From NCBI GenBank assembly GCA_964521105.1, contig CAZFPO010000093.1, positions 1-11,946 of the forward strand: a stretch of DNA of 11,946 nucleotides, written 5' to 3'. Positions within the stretch are counted from its first letter, which is position 1. The number at the start of each line of letters is the position of its first letter. A program made the position numbers and the translations under genes. This DNA is from JAQUGA01 sp964521105 (GTDB lineage: Bacteria > Bacteroidota > Bacteroidia > Bacteroidales > WCHB1-69). The notes below the pieces were generated by a model. The model was not told where the DNA came from and ran no database searches. It worked only from the letters and a program-made list of their open reading frames with translations. Shown piece by piece: positions 5,329 to 11,946 of this stretch.

Positions 5329-7806
5329 ATGAAAATTATAATTATTGGCGGCGTTGCAGGTGGAGCTACCACTGCCGCTCGATTGAGAAGAGAAGACGAA
5401 AAATCAAAAATTATCCTATTTGAACGTGGTGAATATATATCGTATGCCAACTGTGGTTTACCCTATTATATTGGAGGCACCATAGCCGAGCGGGATAATT
5501 TATTTGTACAAACTCCAGAGGCATTTAACAAACGATTCAACGTAGAGGTAAGAGTCTTAAACGAAGTAATTTCTATTATGCCAGAAGTGAACGAGCTGAA
5601 GGTAAAAGACTTACGTACTGGTAATACTTATACAGAATCGTACGACAAACTGGTATTGTCGCCAGGAGCAGAACCCGTTCGTCCAAATCTTCCTGGCATC
5701 GATACTACAGGAATATTCACCATGCGTAATGTTTCTGATACAGACCGTATCAAATCGTACATCGACGAAAAAAAGCCCAAAAGTGCAATCGTTGTTGGAG
5801 CAGGATTTATAGGACTTGAGATGGCAGAAAATTTACACAAATTAGGACTTTTTGTCTCCATTGTAGAGATGGCCGAACAGGTGATGACCCCTCTGGATTA
5901 TTCAATGGCCTCAATTGTTCATCAACACTTGAAAACAAAAAATGTAGCCTTTTTTCTGAAAGATGGCGTTTCTCTCTTTAGTGAAGAAAACAATCAAATT
6001 GTTGCCACGTTAAAAAGTGGACGAAAAGTCCATGCCGATATCATCATTCTGTCCATAGGAGTTCGAGCTGACAGTAAACTGGCTCGTGAAGCAGGATTGG
6101 AAATAGGAAATACGGGAGGTATCGTTGTGAACGAATTTTTACAAACATCTAACCCCGATATTTACGCAGTGGGTGATGCCATCGAATTCGAAAATCCAAT
6201 CATCCATAAAAAGCAAATTACCTATTTAGCAGGACCGGCAAACAAGCAAGGTAGAATTTGTGCCAACAACATAGTTTTTGGAAACAAATCTATTTACAAG
6301 GGATCTATCAATACAGCAATAGCCAAAGTATTTGACCTAACAGTAGCTTCCACTGGAGTTTCTGGAAGAACATTAAAGACCGAAAACATTCCTTACCTCT
6401 CCGCTATTATTCATTCTGGTTCGCATGCTGGATATTATCCCGGAGCCATCCCAATGAGTATCAAGATTGTTTTTGCTCCAGAAACTGGCAAGCTATACGG
6501 TGCTCAAATAGTAGGTTACGATGGGGTAGACAAACGTATTGATATGCTTGCTGGAATTGTAAAATTTAACGGCACCATATACGATTTAATGGAAATAGAA
6601 CATGCATATGCTCCTCCATTTTCATCCGCAAAAGATCCAGTAAACATAGCTGGTTTTGTTGCTGAAAATATTCTCAATGGCACGATGAAACCTTATTCAT
6701 GGAGAAATATTGAATCCATTGATTTTCACAAAACTCTCTTAGTGGACGTACGCACAAAAGACGAATATGAACTAGGTTCTATTCCAGGAGCTATTAATAT
6801 TCCTATTGATGAAATAAGGGATAGTATTGGCGAATTTCCAATGGAAAAAGAGATTGTAGTATATTGCGGAGTTGGTCTGAGAGGCTATGTAGCTGCTAGA
6901 ATTCTGATGCAACAAGGATTTACAGAGGTATATAATCTGACAGGTGGCTATAAAACCTATGAATTTGCAATTCAAAAACAGAGCAATGAAGATATTTTCG
7001 CGAATGACATTATTGGCATTGACAACCAGATTTATCAATCAGAAAGCCAGCCCAAAAATGCCGTAGTTTCATCTTTTAAACCAATGAATATTGATGCTTG
7101 CGGTCTGCAATGTCCAGGACCCATTCTGAAATTGAAAAAAAGCTCAGATGAAGCTCAACCAGGACAATTAATGGAAATAAAAGCTACCGATCCGGCATTT
7201 TCGGCTGACGTAAAAGCATGGGCAAACATCACTGGCAACCGAATTGTAGAAGTAAAAGAATCGGCAGGAGTTGTTACTGCAATCATTGAGAAAAAAGGGA
7301 ATGTAGATTTAAAGCCCACCGCAAATAGCACCCAAGCAAAAAACAAATCCCTCATTGTCTTTAGCGACGATTTAGATAAAGCTATTGCCTCATTTATCAT
7401 AGCAAATGGCGCAATAGCTACAGGGAACACGGTCTCCATGTTTTTCACCTTCTGGGGTTTGAATATCATCAAAAAAGAGAATTCGCCTTCAGTTTCCAAA
7501 GATTTTATGAGTAAACTTTTCAGCATGATGATGCCAAAGAATAGCAAGAAGTTAAAGCTCTCAAAAATGCACATGTGGGGATTAGGGTCGAAGATGATAC
7601 GAAGGGTGATGAAAACCAAAAAAATTGAATCGCTAGAGTCGTTGATAAATCAAGCACAAGAAAACGGAGTTGAATTTATAGCATGTACTATGTCTATGGA
7701 TGTAATGGGAGTAAAAAAGGAAGAACTTCACGATTTTGTAACTTATGGTGGTGTAGCCGCATACTTAGAGCGAGCTGAAGATTCGAATGTGAACTTATTT
7801 ATCTAA
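5329..7806 (+). CDS. CoA-disulfide-reductase-like flavoprotein fused to rhodanese, TusA and DsrE2 domains
   Basis: An 825-residue, four-part sulfur-transfer protein. Residues 1-450 are a class III disulfide oxidoreductase: FAD site GGVAGG (7-12), active-site Cys42 in SYANCGLPYY, NAD(P)-binding VVGAGFIGLE (about 155-164), FAD motif IYAVGDA (near 278), HAGYYPGA with Tyr369/370, and HAYAPP with Tyr427, the positions of the CoADR catalytic tyrosines. Residues 464-560 are a rhodanese with loop Cys513 (YCGVGLRG). Residues 587-657 are TusA-like with CGLQCPGP (Cys591, Cys595). Residues 673-825 are DsrE2-like with Cys786 in ACTMSMDVMG. All expected cysteines are present. Family knowledge suggests NAD(P)H-dependent reduction of CoA disulfide, persulfide or polysulfide, with sulfur relayed among carriers. 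There is no signal peptide, so it is cytoplasmic. It is probably cotranscribed with, and repressed by, the MarR protein. The exact substrate is not readable. Confidence 0.92.
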   Translation: MKIIIIGGVAGGATTAARLRREDEKSKIILFERGEYISYANCGLPYYIGGTIAERDNLFVQTPEAFNKRFNVEVRVLNEVISIMPEVNELKVKDLRTGNTYTESYDKLVLSPGAEPVRPNLPGIDTTGIFTMRNVSDTDRIKSYIDEKKPKSAIVVGAGFIGLEMAENLHKLGLFVSIVEMAEQVMTPLDYSMASIVHQHLKTKNVAFFLKDGVSLFSEENNQIVATLKSGRKVHADIIILSIGVRADSKLAREAGLEIGNTGGIVVNEFLQTSNPDIYAVGDAIEFENPIIHKKQITYLAGPANKQGRICANNIVFGNKSIYKGSINTAIAKVFDLTVASTGVSGRTLKTENIPYLSAIIHSGSHAGYYPGAIPMSIKIVFAPETGKLYGAQIVGYDGVDKRIDMLAGIVKFNGTIYDLMEIEHAYAPPFSSAKDPVNIAGFVAENILNGTMKPYSWRNIESIDFHKTLLVDVRTKDEYELGSIPGAINIPIDEIRDSIGEFPMEKEIVVYCGVGLRGYVAARILMQQGFTEVYNLTGGYKTYEFAIQKQSNEDIFANDIIGIDNQIYQSESQPKNAVVSSFKPMNIDACGLQCPGPILKLKKSSDEAQPGQLMEIKATDPAFSADVKAWANITGNRIVEVKESAGVVTAIIEKKGNVDLKPTANSTQAKNKSLIVFSDDLDKAIASFIIANGAIATGNTVSMFFTFWGLNIIKKENSPSVSKDFMSKLFSMMMPKNSKKLKLSKMHMWGLGSKMIRRVMKTKKIESLESLINQAQENGVEFIACTMSMDVMGVKKEELHDFVTYGGVAAYLERAEDSNVNLFI

Positions 7807-7858
7807 ACTTTTTTTAAAGATAAACAAGTAAAAATACTGTGCATTACCTCAATAACAA

Positions 7859-7893
7859 TTAAACCCAAATTAATCAAAAGGAGATTTAAAAAA
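7859..7893 (+). repeat. Intergenic 35-bp repeat, inverted partner of 1054-1088
   Basis: This is 33 of 35 identical to the minus strand of 1054-1088. This copy includes the complete left arm and half the loop of the hairpin. Two copies in unrelated spacers suggest a dispersed intergenic repeat family in this genome. Confidence 0.6.
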
Positions 7894-7920
7894 ACGAACT
7901 ATTTGATTTTTTGGGTTTAA
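7859..7920. terminator. Large stem-loop after the fusion gene, candidate terminator
   Basis: Left arm 7859-7878 (TTAAACCCAAATTAATCAAA) pairs with right arm 7902-7920 (TTTGATTTTTTGGGTTTAA) with only a small internal mismatch, around a 23-nt loop containing AGGAGATTT. It starts 52 bp after the stop codon. No T-run follows, so termination would rely on the long stem, or the hairpin may instead protect the mRNA 3' end. It could equally be a DNA repeat element, given the inverted copy at 1054-1088. Confidence 0.5.
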
Positions 7921-8381
7921 TCCCGATTTAGTATTTGTTTCAATTCGATTAAACGAGTTGTTATATAAACACTTTATAGTTTCAACAATTTTATTGCTGA
8001 TTTTGGGGTGAAAAGTGTTAGCACAGTGTTTTTATCACTACTGACCGATTAAAATAAATAATAATATTTTATTTCATTGATTATCTCTTTATTAGAGGCG
8101 AAAAACAAATCTATTGGGTAGTTTTTTTAAGATTTTCAACCATTTATATGCCTTAATACTGAAGGATGTAAGTTGTTAAAAATCAATTCATCTTAGGACT
8201 GTGGCGAAAATTGATTGAAACAATATACTCCAATCAGATGCTTGTAAATATAGTTGGTCTGTAATGAAAAAAAATATTGATAAGCTTTTTCCTTTTTCAC
8301 AACGATTTTCCACTTTTTAATTTTCAAAAGAGGAGTATGTTAATTTTGATTTTTTAGAAATTTTAATGCGAAAATTAATCT

Positions 8382-8389
8382 ATCTTTGA
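8382..8389 (+). promoter_or_regulatory. -7 element TATCTTTG for the secreted-protein operon
   Basis: TATCTTTG matches TAnnTTTG and lies 35 bp before the ATG at 8425, giving a leader of roughly 30 nt that is rich in A. No good -33 TTTG is visible at the expected distance. Confidence 0.55.
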
Positions 8390-8424
8390 AAATCCAATAT
8401 TGAAAAACATAAAAATAGTATCAT

Positions 8425-9441
8425 ATGAAAAAACAAATTTTAGGTATAGCTAGTCTTTTTGTAGCTATAACCATAAACGCTCAAACCATAGCGTTACATT
8501 CTTCAACAGGAGTTCAAATAATTAAAGGCAATACCGCTCTTGCAACAGCATATACTGCTGCTCAAAATGGAGATACGCTTTACTTGTCGGGGCATACCTT
8601 TACACCGCCAGCTGCATTTGACAAAAAGCTAATGATTTTTGGAGCAGGGCATTATGTTGATTCTACATTAGCAACAGGGAAGACTATTATTAATGGGAAT
8701 TTTGTTCTTAACGAAAATGCTGATTTGTTCTATTTAGAAGGTGTTGAAATAGTGAGTTCTATCTTAATCACTACTAATCATTCCGTAAATAACGTAACTA
8801 TTAAACGATGTAAAATTAATGGGACGTTTAGTGCTGAAGGAGATTTATCAAATCCTACAACCAATTTGGCATTAATAAACAATGTTTTTGTAGGAAATAT
8901 TGATTTGCTAAATGCACAAAACGTTTTAATTTCTAATAACATTATAGATGGTGGCATACTAAATACAAACGGCAATCTCATTAACAACAATATTATTTTG
9001 GGTGCTCCAATTTACTGTGGCTGGGGTTGTTCAATGACTTTCTTGGGAGATAATAATCAATTGAATAATAATTATTTTTCAAATGTATATTTAACTACCA
9101 GTAATGGTAACACTTTTCGAAATTCATTATGTGCTAGTAATTCACCTAATTATGGAGCTAATCCAACAATAATTAACAGCTATGTTAATGTACCAACGTC
9201 TTCGGCTTTTGTAAACTTTACTGGAAGTACGTTTAGTTATTTAAGCAATTTTCATCTCCAAAACCCTGCAACGTATGTAGGAACAGATGGCACACAAGTA
9301 GGCATTTATGGTGGTACATTCCCTTACAAAGAAGGTGCAGTGCCATTAAACCCGCATATTCAAATAAAAAATATTGCTTCTACAACGGATGCAAATGGTA
9401 ATTTGCAAATTCAGATACAAGTTGGTGCACAAAATGACTAA
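8425..9441 (+). CDS. Secreted right-handed beta-helix (pectin-lyase-fold) protein
   Basis: A 338-residue protein with signal peptide MKKQILGIASLFVAITINAQ (1-20). Residues about 25-65 (VQIIKGNTALATAYTAAQNGDTLYLSGHTF) are the usual entry to parallel beta-helix proteins. Residues 85-265 are short repeating strands ending in Asn-rich turns (NVTIKRCKIN, LALINNVFVGNI, NVLISNNIIDGGI, NLINNNIILG, NQLNNNYFSN). No catalytic set is obvious, so a structural or glycan-binding role is as likely as an enzyme. The C-terminus (EGAVPLNPHIQIKNIASTTDANGNLQIQIQVGAQND) is not a T9SS sorting domain, which is odd for an exported protein in this context. The next gene begins 2 bp after its stop, so the two are almost certainly translated together, and the partner may provide the surface anchor. 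The fold call is from pattern only. Confidence 0.75.
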   Translation: MKKQILGIASLFVAITINAQTIALHSSTGVQIIKGNTALATAYTAAQNGDTLYLSGHTFTPPAAFDKKLMIFGAGHYVDSTLATGKTIINGNFVLNENADLFYLEGVEIVSSILITTNHSVNNVTIKRCKINGTFSAEGDLSNPTTNLALINNVFVGNIDLLNAQNVLISNNIIDGGILNTNGNLINNNIILGAPIYCGWGCSMTFLGDNNQLNNNYFSNVYLTTSNGNTFRNSLCASNSPNYGANPTIINSYVNVPTSSAFVNFTGSTFSYLSNFHLQNPATYVGTDGTQVGIYGGTFPYKEGAVPLNPHIQIKNIASTTDANGNLQIQIQVGAQND

Positions 9442-9443
9442 GT

Positions 9444-11946
9444 ATGAAAAAAATATATATACTGTGGTTTATATTCTCATGTATTGCTTTAGGGATAAAT
9501 GCCCAAACAGTATTAAATGAGGGATTTGAATCAAGCAATTTGAATCCTGCAATATCATTCCAATCAACAGGGACTTTCTCATCGCCTCCAGGTATAGTTA
9601 ATAATACGAATTTTGGAAGCACTAAGGTTTTTTCTTTTGGGAAATCAGTTTGCGGTTCGAGTTGCTTCGACAATTATAAAACTACCTTAATCATTTCATT
9701 CCCATCTCCCACAATGGTCGATTCAATCATTTGGAAGGAGATGGAAATTGCTGGAAACTGGGGATCGCAAGGACAAGTTATCCTTGATGATGTCGTATTT
9801 GGCGGTGCAACACTTGGCGCTTTGCCGGTGAATAGCGGAGTGCCAAATTCAACTCCTCAAATCAAAGCAATTAGTATTAATCAAATGGTTACAACCATTA
9901 AATTTTTGGTTAATGACATCACTAGTTCCAGCGAAATAATTATTGATGATTTACAGATAAAATATACTTCAACACCAAAAATTGTTGGTTACGAATTCTG
10001 GTTTAACAATGATTTTGCAAACAAAACTACCACAATGGTAGCTTTAGCACAACAATTAATGATTAACCAAACCATACCAACTACTGGACTTAATCAAGGA
10101 TTAAATACTCTAAATTTTCGTTCATTGGATGATTATGGAAAATACAGCAATATAGTAAGCCAATTATTTTACAAAACCAATTCAAGCGAAAGCAATGGCT
10201 CTCCAAATATTGTAGCATACGAATATTGGTTGAACAACGATTATGCAAATGCTGTGTTAGTAAATACTCCTGTTCAGCAGCAAATAAATATAAACGAATT
10301 AATTTCGATGAGTTCTTTAAACAACGGAATACATAATTTTAATATTCGGTTTAAAGACAATANNNNNNNNNNNNNNNNNNNNNNNNNNNNNNNNNNNNNN
10401 NNNNNNNNNNNNNNNNNNNNNNNNNNNNNNNNNNNNNNNNNNNNNNNNNNNNNNNNNNNNNNTTCTTTAAACAACGGAATACATAATTTTAATATTCGGT
10501 TTAAAGACAATACTGGTTTATGGAGTAGTGTTTCGAGTAACATGTTTTACAAAACTAATTCAAGCGAAAGCAATGGCTCTCCCAATATTGTAGCTTACGA
10601 ATATTGGTTGGACAATGATTTTTCAAATGCAGTGGTTGTTAACACTCCTGTTCAGCAGCAATTAAATGTCAACGAATTAGTTTCTATGAGTTCTTTAAAC
10701 AACGGAATACATAATTTTAATATTCGGTTTAAAGACAATACTGGTGTATGGAGTAGCGTTTCGAACAGCGTTTTTTACAAGACCAATTCAAGCGAAAGCA
10801 ATGGCACTCCCAATATTGTGGCTTACGAATATTGGTTGGACAATGATTTTTCAAATGTAGTGGTTGTAAACACTCCGGTTCAACAGCAAGTAAATATCAA
10901 CGAATTAATTTCGATGAGTTCTTTAAACAACGGAATACATAATTTTAACATTCGGTTTAAAGATAATGCTGGTGTATGGAGTAGCGTAGCAACAAGCCTT
11001 TTCTATAAAATAGAAGAACAAATTGTTTCGCAAAATGTGATTACCGAATATCGTTATTGGTTCAACAACGACTTTGCCAGTGCAATTGACGTATCAATAT
11101 CACCAAACCAGCAGTTTAATTTGATTGATAATATTGATTTAACACATTTTCCCAAAGGTGTTTATGAAATCAATTTTCAATTTAAAGACACGCTCGGCAG
11201 GTGGAGTGTTGTTTTAACTGATACTATTGAAAAAATAGCTTTACCAATTGCCGATTTTTCATATTCACCTATGCTATATTGCGATTCTACTGTAATTACT
11301 TTTATAGATAATAGTATTGATGGAGACGAATATTTATGGGATTTTGGAGATGGGTCTTTGACAAGCTCAGACGCCAATCCAATACATTCCTATTACTCTC
11401 CAAACACTTATCAGGTTAGTCTAACTGTAACAGATACAACGTTGGGTACAGACAGCACAATAGTAATTCCAGTAATCATATATTCGTTGCAAACTTCATC
11501 ATCAATAACAGAAACTGCTTGTGATAGCTACACAGCACCTGATGGAATTATTCATACTACATCAGGCATTAAAACGGCAACAGTTCCCAATTCCATTGGT
11601 TGTGATAGCACAATTACTATTAATCTGACAGTAAATCAAAGTTCGACAAGTAATATAACCATAACAGCTTGTGATAGCTATACTGCTCCTGATGGACAAG
11701 TATATACTACATCTGGAACAAAAACAGCAACGATAACTAATGCTGCGGGCTGTGATAGCACAATTACAATCAACCTTACAATAAATACGGTTGATGTTTC
11801 TGTAACTCAAAACGGAATAATTCTTTCGGCAAATTCAACAGCGGGTTTATATCAATGGCTAGATTGTAGTAATGGTAATTCTATTATTGAGGGAGAAACA
11901 AGTCAGTCGTTTACTGCAACCCAAAATGGAAGCTACGCTGTTAAAG
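9444..11946 (+). CDS. Large secreted multi-repeat surface protein with PKD domain (runs off window, contains N gap)
   Basis: Reading from ATG 9444 gives one open frame to the edge, in frame on both sides of the N gap. Signal peptide: MKKIYILWFIFSCIALGINA, then Q21. Residues 22-178 are a beta-sandwich-like domain opening TVLNEGFES, with a Cys pair in SVCGSSCFDNY and DDVVFGG. From residue 183 come five units of about 76 residues, each with Y-E-[FY]-W-[FL]-x-N-D, NFNIRFKDNxGxWSSV and FYK. Then follow a PKD domain (about 603-680, YLWDFGDGS), two 50-residue CDSYTAPDG...GCDSTITINLT repeats, and a segment with YQWLDCSNGNSIIEGETSQSF that in relatives precedes a T9SS sorting domain. It is therefore probably T9SS cargo or adhesin-like. 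Residue numbers include the nominal gap length. It starts 2 bp after the beta-helix gene. Confidence 0.85.
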   Translation, partial: MKKIYILWFIFSCIALGINAQTVLNEGFESSNLNPAISFQSTGTFSSPPGIVNNTNFGSTKVFSFGKSVCGSSCFDNYKTTLIISFPSPTMVDSIIWKEMEIAGNWGSQGQVILDDVVFGGATLGALPVNSGVPNSTPQIKAISINQMVTTIKFLVNDITSSSEIIIDDLQIKYTSTPKIVGYEFWFNNDFANKTTTMVALAQQLMINQTIPTTGLNQGLNTLNFRSLDDYGKYSNIVSQLFYKTNSSESNGSPNIVAYEYWLNNDYANAVLVNTPVQQQININELISMSSLNNGIHNFNIRFKDNXXXXXXXXXXXXXXXXXXXXXXXXXXXXXXXXXXSLNNGIHNFNIRFKDNTGLWSSVSSNMFYKTNSSESNGSPNIVAYEYWLDNDFSNAVVVNTPVQQQLNVNELVSMSSLNNGIHNFNIRFKDNTGVWSSVSNSVFYKTNSSESNGTPNIVAYEYWLDNDFSNVVVVNTPVQQQVNINELISMSSLNNGIHNFNIRFKDNAGVWSSVATSLFYKIEEQIVSQNVITEYRYWFNNDFASAIDVSISPNQQFNLIDNIDLTHFPKGVYEINFQFKDTLGRWSVVLTDTIEKIALPIADFSYSPMLYCDSTVITFIDNSIDGDEYLWDFGDGSLTSSDANPIHSYYSPNTYQVSLTVTDTTLGTDSTIVIPVIIYSLQTSSSITETACDSYTAPDGIIHTTSGIKTATVPNSIGCDSTITINLTVNQSSTSNITITACDSYTAPDGQVYTTSGTKTATITNAAGCDSTITINLTINTVDVSVTQNGIILSANSTAGLYQWLDCSNGNSIIEGETSQSFTATQNGSYAVK
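9990..11240 (+). repeat. Tandem 228-bp (76-codon) repeat array inside the surface protein gene
   Basis: Unit starts at the YE[FY]W codons are 9990, 10218, 10596, 10824 and 11049. The first spacing is 228 bp, the one across the gap is 378, then 228 and 225. Units two to four are nearly identical at the DNA level, including a block of about 50 bases from the SLNNGIHNF codons to RFKDN; the first and last units are clearly diverged. This is the pattern of recent internal duplication flanked by older copies. Copy number could vary among strains. Confidence 0.9.
10363..10462. other. 100-N scaffold gap inside the tandem repeat
   Basis: Exactly 100 N. The 50 bases before it (10313-10362) are identical to the 50 bases after it (10463-10512). 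Removing gap plus one copy (150 bp) changes the unit spacing from 378 to 228 bp, exactly one period. The gap is therefore probably two overlapping contig ends, unless additional whole repeat units were collapsed. Confidence 0.9.
11517..11790 (+). repeat. Two 150-bp CDSYTAPDG repeats
   Basis: The CDSY codons start at 11520 and 11670, 150 bp apart. Both units share ACDSYTAPDG, a TTSG[IT]KTAT stretch and GCDSTITINLT. This is a repeat frequent in Bacteroidota secreted proteins. The two cysteines per unit, about 32 residues apart, could form a disulfide. Confidence 0.85.

Larger units (their letters stand above)
7807..8424. other. Gene-free spacer upstream of the secreted-protein pair
   Basis: No reading frame here looks coding. 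It holds the hairpin at 7859-7920, the word GATTAAAATAAATAATAA at 8047-8064 (identical to 1157-1174, and its last 15 bases recur before the marR-like start at 4960-4974 except for the final adjoining base), an 8-bp inverted repeat AATCAATT/AATTGATT at 8181-8216, and the promoter at 8382. The section 8065-8360 is otherwise plain AT-rich DNA. Confidence 0.65.

Noticed and set aside
7155..7619. 154-residue minus-strand open frame under the fusion gene
   Set aside because: It lies wholly antisense to the conserved TusA and DsrE2 domains, and its translation has no recognisable motif or start context.
10274..10543. Minus-strand open frame across the N gap
   Set aside because: It is an antisense shadow of the tandem repeat, and part of it is unknown sequence.
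9990..11240. Tandem repeats considered as a CRISPR or similar array
   Set aside because: Units are 228 bp, in frame, without spacers, and encode a protein domain.
11562..11810. Cysteine-rich minus-strand open frame
   Set aside because: It is antisense to the CDSY repeats; the Cys and Ser richness is a by-product of repeated ACA/GCA codons on the coding strand.

Overview
The window looks like a draft chromosome segment from a Bacteroidota bacterium. It is AT-rich, and it carries TAnnTTTG-type -7 promoter elements and A-rich leaders directly before start codons. It also encodes a type IX secretion (T9SS) C-terminal sorting domain, PKD and CDSY-type surface repeats, and signal peptides of the form MKK...NAQ. 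A 100-N scaffold gap marks it as draft or metagenome-derived. The sequence does not fix the genus.

Layout. (1) 1-942, minus strand: a secreted protein whose type A T9SS sorting domain runs to the window edge. (2) 943-1611: a gene-free stretch holding a short palindromic intergenic repeat and copy A of a roughly 340-bp diverged repeat. (3) 1612-3157: two closely spaced genes, an Rnk-like GreA/GreB C-terminal-domain protein and a FemAB-family peptidyltransferase. (4) 3158-3841: gene-free, with copy B of the same repeat. (5) 3842-4318: a small outer-membrane beta-barrel protein. (6) 4319-4973: a MITE-like element (4450-4698) containing a terminator hairpin, then a well-formed promoter and a perfect palindromic operator. 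(7) 4974-7806: a short MarR-family repressor followed by an 825-residue fusion of CoA-disulfide-reductase-like flavoenzyme, rhodanese, TusA and DsrE2 domains. (8) 7807-8424: gene-free, with a large hairpin and a promoter. (9) 8425-11946: a beta-helix secreted protein and, 2 bp later, a long multi-repeat surface protein that leaves the window.

How the genes work together. The MarR-fusion pair reads as a self-contained, autoregulated persulfide or thiol response unit. An operator sits on the transcription start, the regulator is rich in cysteines, and four sulfur-handling domains are joined in one polypeptide. The last two genes look like a translationally coupled secretion pair in which only the second has the architecture expected of a T9SS cargo. 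The Rnk-FemAB pair may share a promoter but has no obvious common function.

Beyond the genes, the intergenic DNA is unusually structured. It holds one pair of long diverged direct repeats, one pair of inverted 35-bp repeats, and a non-coding element with terminal inverted repeats and a target duplication. The N gap inside the 228-bp tandem repeats is probably an assembly artefact, because identical 50-bp sequences flank it.
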